The notes under the pieces were generated by a model. The model made no database searches. It saw only the letters and a list, made by a program, of their open reading frames with translations, and was not told the origin of the DNA. Made by a program: the position numbers and the translations under genes. From the NCBI GenBank assembly GCA_947445525.1, contig CANFDS010000010.1:1-37083 (forward strand): a stretch of 37,083 nt of DNA, given 5' to 3'. The DNA comes from Actinomycetota bacterium (GTDB lineage: Bacteria > Actinomycetota > Thermoleophilia > Gaiellales > Gaiellaceae). Shown one piece after another: positions 28,745 to 36,345 of this stretch. Every line of letters starts with the position of its first letter. The stretch's first letter is position 1.

Positions 28745-30216
28745 TCCAGACGCCGCACGTCGACTGGTTCGCCATGTCGCCGAGCCTAGCCCTGCTGGGC
28801 GCGGCCGCAATCGCGCTGCTCGCCGCGGTGCTCGTCCCCGCCGGCACCCGCAAGGCGTTCTCCGCCACGGTCACGTTCGGCGGCTTCATCGGGGCGTTCG
28901 TGGCTGCGGCGCTCCTCTACGGGCTGACGCCGGACGCGACCGCCGTCATCTCCGGCTCGCTGGCTCGCGACCGCTGGGGCGCCCTCGCCCAGATCATCCT
29001 CGCGGGCGCCGGCGCGCTCACCGTCCTCACCTCGTACGGGGAGAAGACGAAGGAGCACGTCGCCGAGTACTACACGCTGCTCGCCGCCGCGGGCGCCGGC
29101 ATGCTCTTCCTCGCCCAGGCGTCGAGCCTGCTGACGATCTTCCTGGCGCTCGAGTGGTTCTCGCTCTGCCTGTACGTCCTCTGCGCGATCGACATCGAGC
29201 GCAAGAGCCGCCTCGAGGCCGGCATGAAGTACCTGATCACCGGCTCGTTCGGCTCGGCGTTCCTGCTGTTCGGCTCGGCGCTGATCTTCGGCGCCACCGG
29301 CACGTTGCGCCTCGACAAGATCGGACAGGCCATCGCCGAGCGCGGCCTCTCGGACGACCCGCTGATCGTCACCGGCCTCGCGCTGATGCTCGTCGGGCTC
29401 GCCTTCAAGGCGTCGCTTGCCCCGTTCCACCAGTGGACGCCCGACGTGTACCAGGGGTCGCCGACGCCGGTCTCCGGCTTCATGGGCGCCGCCACCAAGG
29501 CGGTCGCGTTCGTCCTGATGATCCGGGTGCTACAGACCTCGTTCCAGGAGGACGCGCACCTCTGGACGGTGCTGCTGGCCGTGCTCTCGGTGGCGTCGCT
29601 GGCAGTCGGGAACCTGGCGGCATTGGTGCAGAAGGACGTGAAGCGGATCCTCGCCTACTCGTCGGTGTCACACGCTGGCTTCATGCTGATGGCGGTCGCA
29701 GCGAACAACGCGATCGGCGGGCGCGCCGTCCTCTACTACCTGATCCCCTACGCCGCGATGTCGATCGGCGCCTTTGCCGTGGTCGCCGCGCGCGAGCGGG
29801 AGCTGGGCCGCGACGTCTCGGTCGAGGATCTCGCCGGCTACGGCTGGGAGCGGCCGGTGCTGGGGGTCGGCATGTGGATCTTCATGCTCGGCTTCGCCGG
29901 GTTCCCGTTGACCGGCGGCTTCGTCGGCAAGTTCTACGCCTTCACGGCCGCCTACCGGCACGGCTGGATCTGGCTCGTGATCGTCGGCGCGGCCGCGACC
30001 GCGGTGAGCCTCTACTACTACCTCGGCATCGTCCGGCAGCTGTTCCTGCGCCCGTCGGCCGGGCGGCCGGTCGTGGTCGCCGGCGGCTCCCCGCCGCGGG
30101 ACGCGCTGCTGCAGGTGGCAGTGCTCGCGTGCATCGCCATCACCGTCGGGTCGTTCTTCGGCGTCCAGCCGCTGATCGACCTGGCGAAGAGCGCGGCCGG
30201 CTCGCTGCCCTTCTAG
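28741..30216 (+). CDS. nuoN: NADH-quinone oxidoreductase subunit N
   Basis: A 491-residue antiporter-like subunit nearest the peripheral arm among the three pumps, and the last gene of the operon. LEWFSLCLYVLCAID contains the key glutamate, with APFHQWTPDVYQGSPTPVS and KDVKRILAYSSVSHAG following. GTG 28741 overlaps the nuoM stop (GTGA). The stop overlaps the convergent membrane-protein gene by 4 nt, leaving no room for a separate terminator between them. Confidence 0.97.
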   Translation: MIQTPHVDWFAMSPSLALLGAAAIALLAAVLVPAGTRKAFSATVTFGGFIGAFVAAALLYGLTPDATAVISGSLARDRWGALAQIILAGAGALTVLTSYGEKTKEHVAEYYTLLAAAGAGMLFLAQASSLLTIFLALEWFSLCLYVLCAIDIERKSRLEAGMKYLITGSFGSAFLLFGSALIFGATGTLRLDKIGQAIAERGLSDDPLIVTGLALMLVGLAFKASLAPFHQWTPDVYQGSPTPVSGFMGAATKAVAFVLMIRVLQTSFQEDAHLWTVLLAVLSVASLAVGNLAALVQKDVKRILAYSSVSHAGFMLMAVAANNAIGGRAVLYYLIPYAAMSIGAFAVVAARERELGRDVSVEDLAGYGWERPVLGVGMWIFMLGFAGFPLTGGFVGKFYAFTAAYRHGWIWLVIVGAAATAVSLYYYLGIVRQLFLRPSAGRPVVVAGGSPPRDALLQVAVLACIAITVGSFFGVQPLIDLAKSAAGSLPF

Positions 30217-30602
30217 CGGGGGCGACTGGCGGAGGCGCTGCGCCGGCGCCGCTGCGAGCCGAGCGAGAGCGCGCCGAGCATCGCGAACACGGCGAAGGAC
30301 GCCGCCAACGCTGCTCCACCGAGCGTGGGCACCACCCCGTCGTCGAGCGCCGCCGAGCGTACCGACGAGCCGAGCACGGCCAGCACGAGCGCGACCGACC
30401 AGAGCGCGGCGACTGTCGCCGGGGCCCCCGCGGCGGCCCGCTGGTTGCGCGCCTCCAGCCACTCGCCCGCTGCACCGAGCGCCGCCACGGCGATACCGCA
30501 GACAGCGATCAGCAGCATGTAGAAGGCGGCGCCGTCGGCGCCCGTCACGTCACAGACGCCCGCGAGGGCGACGAAGCTGAATCCGACCAAGCGTGCGCTC
30601 AT
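30213..30602 (-). CDS. Small four-helix membrane protein of unknown function
   Basis: A 129-residue protein if started at ATG 30602 (MSARLVGFSFVAL); a GTG at 30632 would add ten residues but its AAGGAG abuts the start codon. Four hydrophobic stretches are visible: LVGFSFVALAGVC, FYMLLIAVCGIAVAALGAAG, VAALWSVALVLAVLGS and ALAASFAVFAMLGALSL. A basic tail (SQRRRRSASASRPR) is probably cytoplasmic. No family is recognised. It is convergent with, and overlaps, nuoN. Independent of the respiratory operon by strand; whether it is linked in function is unknown. Confidence 0.65.
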   Translation of the reverse strand: MSARLVGFSFVALAGVCDVTGADGAAFYMLLIAVCGIAVAALGAAGEWLEARNQRAAAGAPATVAALWSVALVLAVLGSSVRSAALDDGVVPTLGGAALAASFAVFAMLGALSLGSQRRRRSASASRPR

Positions 30603-30702
30603 GCCCGCCCGATTCGCCACCGCTCGGAGCACTCCTTCGCCGCAGGCGCTCGAGGCACCGCGGATGGGGCAGCAACCGGTGCCGCGCCGCTGCCCATCAC
30701 GC

Positions 30703-31423
30703 CTAGGCCTGGCCGTCGCCAGGCAGCCGCGCGCCCGCTGCGTACTCCCGCAGCGCGGGCACGGGGTCGTGCTCGGGCCGGGCGACCAGCAGCAGCGCCC
30801 CCGTAGCCGCCGGGCGGCCCGGCGAGCGCGTCCACCAGCAGCTGCAGGCCCACCGCCAGCGCGAACGCCTTGTGCGCCTGCTCACCGCCAAAGGAGATGA
30901 CGTCCTCGGGCCGGGCCGCGCCGGTCAGCACGTCGCCCAAGTTCGCCTTGGCCATCGAGACGTCGGTGACGACGGGGCGCCCTCACTGGAGGGGATGGCA
31001 ATGGCCAGCGGGCTCGTGCTGGCGAGCGCAGAGCCGCCGTCCGGCGGGGCCAGGCGCGGCCGGCGAGGTCGCGGTGATCGCGCAGACGAGGCCACCCTCG
31101 GCGAGCCTGCGGGCGTAGTGGCCGAGCATGCCGGTGGGGAAGCAGTCGGAGGCTGCGATCACACGAGCATGCACGGGCGGGTCGGCGAGCTGGGCGCGCA
31201 CGATCGCCTCGAGCACGAGGTAGCCGACGGTGCCGCGTCCCTCCCAGCGCTCGTACCCATCCTTGGCGACGACGCGCTCGGGGCGGGCGGCGGGGTCGAG
31301 GCCGGGCAGCGTCTCGAGCCACGTGACGCGTGCGAGGCCATGCCCGGTGCGGCCGGTGTGCTCGGCGTCGAGGACGTGGGCGCGCAGGGCGCGCGCCGCG
31401 TACTCGCCGAGGCCGTCAAACCT
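30703..31423 (-). pseudogene. Frameshifted Ldh_2-family (malate/L-lactate-type) dehydrogenase
   Basis: Reading leftward on the minus strand, consecutive pieces of one protein lie in different frames. The N-terminal part (about 31423-31065) has EHTGRTGHGLARV and SDCFPTGMLGHYARRLAE. Then LAPPDGGSALASTSPLAIAIPS appears in another frame (about 31062-30980), VVTDVSMAKANLGDVL with ISFGGEQAHKAFALAVG in a third (about 30978-30803), and ALLLVARPEHDPVPALREYAAG in a fourth segment ending at TAG 30705-30703. The pattern (HG, aPpGG, SPLAIAIP, D-x-S) is that of Ldh_2 NAD-dependent dehydrogenases. Three one-base shifts explain it, two in homopolymers (GGGG 30974-30977; CCCCC 30798-30802). The total is shorter than usual (about 240 versus about 330 residues) and no start codon fits. 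Confidence 0.75.
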
Positions 31424-31480
31424 GGTCTTCCCCCGCTTCCGTGGACAGGGTGGGGTTAGGCGGCTTGCTCTTCTGTTGTG

Positions 31481-31514
31481 CACGGAGGGGCGTCCGCAAG
31501 GGCGCCCTTTCGTG
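31481..31514. other. Strong hairpin in the gap between the pseudogene and mrp
   Basis: CACGGAGGGGCG (31481-31492) pairs with CGCCCTTTCGTG (31503-31514) over 12 positions, two of them G-U wobbles, around a 10-nt loop. TTTCC follows on the plus strand. It lies 80 nt downstream of the mrp stop. It may terminate mrp transcription or be an unrelated structured element. The rest of 31424-31593 shows no gene. Confidence 0.4.
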
Positions 31515-31593
31515 TTTCCGGAATGGAGCTCTGGCGTGCCGCCCGGGGCGGGATCGTACGACGGGGGACGGGGCGGGCGGGGCCGGCCCGCGG

Positions 31594-32703
31594 CTACGAC
31601 AGCACGGTGAGCGGCTTCACGATGCCGACGCCCCGTTCGCGCGCCGTCCCGACGATCGCCTCGGCGGCGACGACGATCGCGCGAGCTGCTTCCGACTCCG
31701 GCACCTGCCATACGACGGGCTCGCCCGTGTCGGAGCACTCGCGCAGCGCCGGGTCGAGCGGGATCTTGCCGAGCAGCGGCACCCCGACCTGGTCGGCGAG
31801 CGCCTGCCCGCCGCCCGAGCCGAAGACCTGCTGGCCCGTCCCGACGAGGTACGACATGTTCTCGAGCACGCCGATCAGCCGCATGTTCGTCTTCTGCGCC
31901 ATCAGCGCGGCGCGGATCGCAACCTCCTGCGCGGCCGGCTGCGGGGTCGTCACGACCACGGCCTCGGCGCGCGGCAGCAGCTGCCCGAGCGAGATGGCGA
32001 CGTCGCCCGTGCCCGGCGGCATGTCGACGACAAGGATGTCGAGCTCGCCCCAGTGGACGTCGCTGAGGAACTGCTCGAGCGCACGGTGCAGCATCGGCCC
32101 GCGCCACATCACGGGGCCGTTCTCGTCGAGGAAGAAGCCGATCGACATCAGCTTCATGTCGCCCTTCACCGGCGGCACGATCAGGTCGTCGACGACGATC
32201 GGGCGCTGGTCGATGCCGAGCATGTGCGGGATCGAGTAGCCGTAGACGTCGGCGTCGACGATGCCGACGCGCAGGCCCATGCGGGAGAACGCTGCGGCGA
32301 GGTTGACGGTGAGCGACGACTTGCCGACGCCGCCCTTGCCGCTGGCCACCGCGATCACGCGGGTCGCCTTGTCGACGCGGATGCCCTTCGACCGCTCGGT
32401 GACGCCGCCGCGGAGGCGCTGCGTGAGCGCGTGCTTCTCCTCGGGCGTCATCACGTCGAAGCGCAGGCGCGTCTCCTCGACCCCGGGGATCGGCAGGAGA
32501 TGCTGGCGCACCTGGTCCTCGAAGCTGGAGCGCAGCGGGCAGCCAGCGACGGTGAGGGCGATCGTGACGGTGACGAGGCCGCCGTCGATCTCGACATCGC
32601 GCACCATCTCGAGGTCGGTGACGCTGCGCCGGAGCTCCGGGTCGATCACGTTCGCGAGGGCGGCGATGATCGCGTCGCGGTCGGGTGGCAGCGCTGCGGT
32701 CAC
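31594..32703 (-). CDS. mrp: Mrp/ApbC-type P-loop ATPase, iron-sulfur cluster carrier (no CxxC)
   Basis: A 369-residue cytosolic ATPase that carries Fe-S clusters to client proteins. An N-terminal MIP18/DUF59 domain (residues 1-80, with AGCPLRS at 53-59) is followed by the deviant Walker A GKGGVGKSS (122-130), DADVYGYSIPHMLG, and Walker-B-like DILVVDMPPGTGD. In most Mrp proteins a CPxC follows ENMS; here the segment reads ENMSYLVGTGQQVFGSGGG without cysteines, so any cluster must be bound elsewhere. I recall actinobacterial homologues lacking CxxC too. GTG 32703 is used; the ribosome-binding site is poor. It is divergent from the ABC permease (71-bp gap). Confidence 0.92.
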   Translation of the reverse strand: MTAALPPDRDAIIAALANVIDPELRRSVTDLEMVRDVEIDGGLVTVTIALTVAGCPLRSSFEDQVRQHLLPIPGVEETRLRFDVMTPEEKHALTQRLRGGVTERSKGIRVDKATRVIAVASGKGGVGKSSLTVNLAAAFSRMGLRVGIVDADVYGYSIPHMLGIDQRPIVVDDLIVPPVKGDMKLMSIGFFLDENGPVMWRGPMLHRALEQFLSDVHWGELDILVVDMPPGTGDVAISLGQLLPRAEAVVVTTPQPAAQEVAIRAALMAQKTNMRLIGVLENMSYLVGTGQQVFGSGGGQALADQVGVPLLGKIPLDPALRECSDTGEPVVWQVPESEAARAIVVAAEAIVGTARERGVGIVKPLTVLS

Positions 32704-32774
32704 GGAGGCCAGGGTACCAGCGGCACTCCGCCGGCCCCGTCGCGGCCAGCCGCGCCGTCGGGCAGGATGGAGAG

Positions 32775-33881
32775 GTGACCTGGGCCCAGCTGGTGCTCAA
32801 GAGCCTCGCCCGCCGGCCGGCCCGCACGGGCCTGACCGTGGCCGGGGTGTCGCTCGGCGTGGCGCTCATCGTCGCGCTGCTCTCGATCACGGCCGGCGTG
32901 CGCAACACGGCCGCCGACCTGATCCACGTGGGCCGCTCCGACTTCGGCCTCTTCCAGAAGGGCGCCGCCGACCTCACGCGGTCGCTGCTGCCCGAGACGA
33001 TCGCCGCGCGCATCGAGCGCCACCCCGGTGTGAAGGCCGCCGCGTCGATCTTCCTGCGCGTCGGGCCGGCCGGCGGCCAGGAGTCGCTGCTCGTGTTCGG
33101 GCTGGCCGCGGATGAGTTCCCGGCCCGCCGCCTCGTGCTGGTGCAGGGCCGCCGCGCCGGCCCGGGCGAGGCGATGCTGGGCGACACGGGCGCGCGCACG
33201 ACCCGGCTGGGTGTGGGCGGCCGCTTCCGCATCGCCGGCCGCAGCCTGCCGATCGTCGGTATCTATCACTCGGGCAACCGCTACGAGGACGCCGGCGCAG
33301 TGATTCCGCTGCGGGTCGCCCAGGCCATCGCCGAGCGGCCCGGCGAGGTGACGACGGTGGCGGTCGAGGTGCGGCTCGGCTCGACGCCCGCCGCCGTGGC
33401 GAAGGCGCTCGAGCGACGCTACGACGGCCTCATCGCAATCACCGAGCCGGGGCAGGCGGTCAAGGTGGACACGTCTAGCCGGCTGATCCTCAGCGCCGGC
33501 TGGATCTTCTCGCTGGTCGCCCTGATCATCGGCGGCGTGGCGGTTACGAACACGATGGCAATGTCGGTGTTCGAGCGGTTCCGCGAGATCGGCGTGCTGC
33601 GCGCCATCGGCTGGCGAGGCCGCTCGATCGCGCTGCTGATCCTGGGCGAGACCGTCGCGATCGGGCTGCTGGCGCTGGCGGTCGGCCTCGGGCTCGGGTA
33701 CCTCGGTGCCGAGGCGTTCACCAGCGGGAGCCGGCTGTCGAGCCTCGCCTCGGCCGACTTCACCCCGGGCGTGTTCGCCTGGGGCCTCGCGTTCGCGCTG
33801 GGTGTGGCGGTGTTCGGCGCGATCTACCCGACGTGGATCGCCCTCAGGCTTCGCCCGATCGACGCGCTACGCTTCGTGTGA
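32775..33881 (+). CDS. ABC transporter permease, MacB/FtsX (LolC/E) type
   Basis: A 368-residue permease with the FtsX/MacB layout. One N-terminal helix (ARTGLTVAGVSLGVALIVALLSI) is followed by a large extracytoplasmic domain (about residues 45-235) and then three C-terminal helices. A coupling segment (FERFREIGVLRAIGW) near residue 270 contacts the ATPase. The family exports lipoproteins, peptides or drugs, or acts mechanically. GTG 32775 follows GGAG. The natural partner ATPase is the convergent gene at 33844-34578, which overlaps its 3' end by 38 nt; a permease and ATPase facing each other is odd, since they are usually in one operon. Confidence 0.9.
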   Translation: MTWAQLVLKSLARRPARTGLTVAGVSLGVALIVALLSITAGVRNTAADLIHVGRSDFGLFQKGAADLTRSLLPETIAARIERHPGVKAAASIFLRVGPAGGQESLLVFGLAADEFPARRLVLVQGRRAGPGEAMLGDTGARTTRLGVGGRFRIAGRSLPIVGIYHSGNRYEDAGAVIPLRVAQAIAERPGEVTTVAVEVRLGSTPAAVAKALERRYDGLIAITEPGQAVKVDTSSRLILSAGWIFSLVALIIGGVAVTNTMAMSVFERFREIGVLRAIGWRGRSIALLILGETVAIGLLALAVGLGLGYLGAEAFTSGSRLSSLASADFTPGVFAWGLAFALGVAVFGAIYPTWIALRLRPIDALRFV

Positions 33882-34578
33882 CGGCGCCCTCCTCGGCGCG
33901 GCCGTCGCGGAGCCGGACGATGCGATCGGCGGCGAGCGCCACGCGGTCGTCGTTCGTGACCAGCAGGATCGTCGTGCCGCGCTCGGCCCGCACCCGCTGC
34001 AGCAGGGCCACAATCTGGGCGCCGGTGGCCGAGTCGAGCGCGCCGGTCGGCTCGTCGGCCAGCAGCAGCGGCGGGTCGAGCGCGAGCGCCCGCGCCAGTG
34101 CGATCCGCTGACGCTCGCCGCCCGAGAGCGTGGCCGGCGAGGAGCGCTCGCGATCGGCCAGCCCCACCTCGGCAACGAGCTCGCGCGCCCGGCGCACACG
34201 CTCGGCGCGCGCGATGCCACGGCCCAGCAGTGGCAGCTGCACGTTCTCGAGCGCCGTCAGCGTGGGGATGAGGTGGTGGAACTGGAAGACGAAGCCGATC
34301 GTGGTCGCCCGGTACTCGACGGGGTCGCGCAGGGCAGTCACCTCAACGTCGCCAACCTGGATCCGGCCCGCATCGGGCCGGTCGAGCGCGCCCACCATGT
34401 TCAGCAGCGTGCTCTTGCCGCAGCCGGACGGGCCGGTGAGCGCCACGATCTCGCCCGGCTCGACCCGCAGCGAGATCTCCTCGAGCGCGCGGATGCGCCC
34501 TCCTTCGAACGACTTGCGCACGCCCTCGATGGTCACCGCCACGCCGCGCGGTACACCGCTTGCCACGTCGCAAGCCAT
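33844..34578 (-). CDS. ABC transporter ATP-binding protein, MacB/LolD type
   Basis: A 244-residue nucleotide-binding subunit. Walker A is GPSGCGKST (49-57), the Q-loop is FVFQFHH (97-102), the signature LSGGERQRIALARAL starts at 151, and Walker B is LLLADEPTGALD (171-182). The DEPTGALD wording is typical of the LolD/MacB/FtsE group that works with FtsX-type permeases. ATG 34578 (MACDVASG) is chosen; longer readings run through the upstream gene. It starts 5 nt after the exported-protein gene 34584-35000, as the third gene of a minus-strand operon, and runs 38 nt into the permease gene from the opposite side. Together with that permease it probably makes one transporter. Confidence 0.93.
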   Translation of the reverse strand: MACDVASGVPRGVAVTIEGVRKSFEGGRIRALEEISLRVEPGEIVALTGPSGCGKSTLLNMVGALDRPDAGRIQVGDVEVTALRDPVEYRATTIGFVFQFHHLIPTLTALENVQLPLLGRGIARAERVRRARELVAEVGLADRERSSPATLSGGERQRIALARALALDPPLLLADEPTGALDSATGAQIVALLQRVRAERGTTILLVTNDDRVALAADRIVRLRDGRAEEGAVTRSVARRSGEA

Positions 34579-34583
34579 TGCGC

Positions 34584-35000
34584 TCAGCGCACGCGGATCG
34601 GCGTGCGGATGACCAGCACGCGCTGCGCGACCGTCACCTTCGTCTCGAGCGTGATCGCGTCGCCGCGAATCGACGCGGGCAGCTTGATCGCCTGGCACCA
34701 GGCACCGTAGAACGACGCCGAGCCGACATCGCCGGCCGGGTTCCCGCGCTCGTCGAAGAGCCGCTGCTTGACGCTCGCCTCGAGCGGCGTGACCGTGCTG
34801 CCCGTCACGGCCAGCACGCAGTAGCTCCAGGGCGTGTCGGCCTTCGGCTGGCTCGTGCGGGCGATGAAGCGCGCGATGACCGGTGTCGTCCCGGCCGCCC
34901 GCGCCTCCGCCCCGAGGGCGCCAGCGAGCGCGAGCAGCACTCCGGCCGCGCCCAGCGCAGCCGTGGCCCGCGCGCCGATCCCAGCCGGTCGCCGCCTCAC
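34584..35000 (-). CDS. Small exported protein of unknown function (second gene of ABC cluster)
   Basis: A 138-residue protein starting at GTG 35000, which overlaps the upstream stop (GTGA). A basic start (RRRPAGIGAR) and the hydrophobic run AALGAAGVLLALAGALGAEARA form a signal peptide ending near residue 37. The mature part (about 100 residues) is beta-rich: TPVIARFIARTS, WSYCVLAVTG, then YGAWCQAIKLP, with two Cys that could form a disulfide outside the cell, and LVIRTPIRVR at the end. No lipobox. No family recognised. It sits between a similar-sized exported protein and the ABC ATPase, so it may be a substrate or accessory of the transporter (inference). Confidence 0.7.
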   Translation of the reverse strand: MRRRPAGIGARATAALGAAGVLLALAGALGAEARAAGTTPVIARFIARTSQPKADTPWSYCVLAVTGSTVTPLEASVKQRLFDERGNPAGDVGSASFYGAWCQAIKLPASIRGDAITLETKVTVAQRVLVIRTPIRVR

Positions 35001-35383
35001 CTGGGCGTCACCCGCACCACGGTCACGGTCTTCGCGCTGCCGACGGTGACGGCGAACCTGATGGTCAGCGGATAGCCCCTGGCTTCGGCCGGGAACAGGA
35101 TCTTGTCGCCGAACACGCCGTTGAACGCCCGGTTCTTGATCGGCTTCAACGCATCGTCGGTCACCTGGTGGGACATGCCGAGCGGGTCGACCAGCGTGGC
35201 CGTGAGCAGGCCCCGGGCCGGCTTGCCGCCCGAGCTGACGGTGAGCGTGTACGGCCACTTGACGGTGACCTTCGGCGCCGGCGTCTCCGGCTTGAACACT
35301 GCCTTGAGCGGCCCAGCTGCGACGGCCGTGCCCGTGAGCGACAGGGTGGCGACGAGCGCAACGAGTGCAACGAGTGGACGCAT
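34997..35383 (-). CDS. Small exported beta-sandwich-like protein of unknown function (first gene of ABC cluster)
   Basis: A 128-residue protein from ATG 35383. The signal peptide is MRPLVALVALVATLSLTGTAVAAG with probable cleavage after AVA. The mature part has alternating strands (VTVKWPYTLTVSSGG, GLLTATLVDPLGMSHQV, LTIRFAVTVGSAKTVTV), suggestive of an Ig-like or similar beta-sandwich, and no Cys. It overlaps the next gene by 4 nt and heads a three-gene operon with the second exported protein and the ABC ATPase. Divergent from the SDR gene with 61 bp between starts, so a shared control region is likely. Function unknown. Confidence 0.75.
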   Translation of the reverse strand: MRPLVALVALVATLSLTGTAVAAGPLKAVFKPETPAPKVTVKWPYTLTVSSGGKPARGLLTATLVDPLGMSHQVTDDALKPIKNRAFNGVFGDKILFPAEARGYPLTIRFAVTVGSAKTVTVVRVTPR

Positions 35384-35444
35384 CCCTGGATGGTAGGGGA
35401 TGGGAGATACTCCGGCTAGCAGTCCCCCCAGCAGGAGACGAGAG

Positions 35445-36284
35445 ATGGCCGGCAGGGTCGAAGGGAAAGTCGCGCTGATCACGGGCGGCGCGCGCGGACA
35501 GGGCCGGGCGCACGCGCTGGCGCTCGCGCGCGAGGGGGCCGATGTCGCCATCTGCGATATCGCCACGGGCAGCGACCCGACAACCCCCTATGGCCTCGCG
35601 GTCGCCGACGACCTCGCGCGGACGCAGGCCGACGTCGAGGCGCTCGGCAGCCGCTGCGTCGCCGTGACCGCCGACGTGACGCGCTTCGCCGAGCTCGAGG
35701 CGTTCGTCGCGGCGACGCTGGAGCGGCTGGGCCGCATCGACGTCGTCGTCGCCAACGCGGGCATCTTCTCGGGCGGTGTGCCCTCGTGGGAGCTGACCGA
35801 GGCCCAGTGGGATCGGATGCTCGAGGTGAACCTGAAGGGCGTGTGGCTCACCTGCAAGGCCGTCGTGCCGCACATGCTGGGGCAGGGCTCCGGAGGGTCG
35901 ATCGTGCTGACGTCGTCGATCGGCGGGCTGGTCGGCACGCCGGGGATGGCCCACTACGTCGCCGCGAAGCACGCCGTGATCGGCTACATGCGATCGCTCG
36001 CGAACGAGGTGGGCGCGCACGGGATCCGCGTCAACGCGATCTGCCCCGGCGGCGTCGACAACGCGATGATGAACAACCAGGCGATGTACGCGACGATGGC
36101 GGGCGGCCAGGGCGGCGACCGTCAGACGATGCTGGCCGCGGTCGGCTCCATCTCGCTGCTACCCGGCGGGCTGATCGAGAACGAGGACGTCGCAAACGCC
36201 GTCGTCTGGCTGGCGTCGGAGGAGTCGCGCTGGGTGACCGGGGTGGCGCTACCGGTCGACGCCGGCATCAACGTGAAGCTGTAG
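35445..36284 (+). CDS. Short-chain dehydrogenase/reductase, mycofactocin-coupled type
   Basis: A 279-residue classical SDR. TGGARGQG (13-20) binds the dinucleotide, ANAG is at 103-106, and the catalytic Ser157/158, Tyr171 and Lys175 (YVAAK) are all present; the C-terminal AGGINVKL-like end (VDAGINVKL) is typical. An insert after the second strand (about residues 38-60, with TTPYGLAVADDLARTQ) is of the kind that marks the family of SDRs linked to the redox cofactor mycofactocin, in which bound NAD is not exchanged. ATG 35445 has AGGAG about 7-11 nt upstream; an earlier ATG at 35400 adds a non-conserved leader. No mft biosynthesis gene is in the window. Convergent with the luciferase-like gene. 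Confidence 0.87.
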   Translation: MAGRVEGKVALITGGARGQGRAHALALAREGADVAICDIATGSDPTTPYGLAVADDLARTQADVEALGSRCVAVTADVTRFAELEAFVAATLERLGRIDVVVANAGIFSGGVPSWELTEAQWDRMLEVNLKGVWLTCKAVVPHMLGQGSGGSIVLTSSIGGLVGTPGMAHYVAAKHAVIGYMRSLANEVGAHGIRVNAICPGGVDNAMMNNQAMYATMAGGQGGDRQTMLAAVGSISLLPGGLIENEDVANAVVWLASEESRWVTGVALPVDAGINVKL

Positions 36285-36288
36285 CGGG

Positions 36289-36326
36289 CTCCGAGGCGGC
36301 GAGCGTAGCGCTCGGCCGCCCCGGAG
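36289..36326. terminator. Hairpin between convergent SDR and luciferase-like genes
   Basis: CTCCGAGGCGGCGAGCG (36289-36305) pairs with 36309-36326 across the loop TAG, with one A-C mismatch and one bulged base in an otherwise continuous stem. It starts 4 nt after the SDR stop and ends 19 nt before the other gene's stop. Symmetric placement suggests a bidirectional terminator; there is no T-tract. Confidence 0.6.
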
Positions 36327-36345
36327 TCGTCGCGAAGCGTCGGCC

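Noticed and set aside
30983-33232. A 749-codon minus-strand open frame spanning mrp and the permease start
   Set aside because: It runs in the wrong frame through mrp and is Arg/Pro-rich there; only its last part coincides with the Ldh_2 pseudogene.
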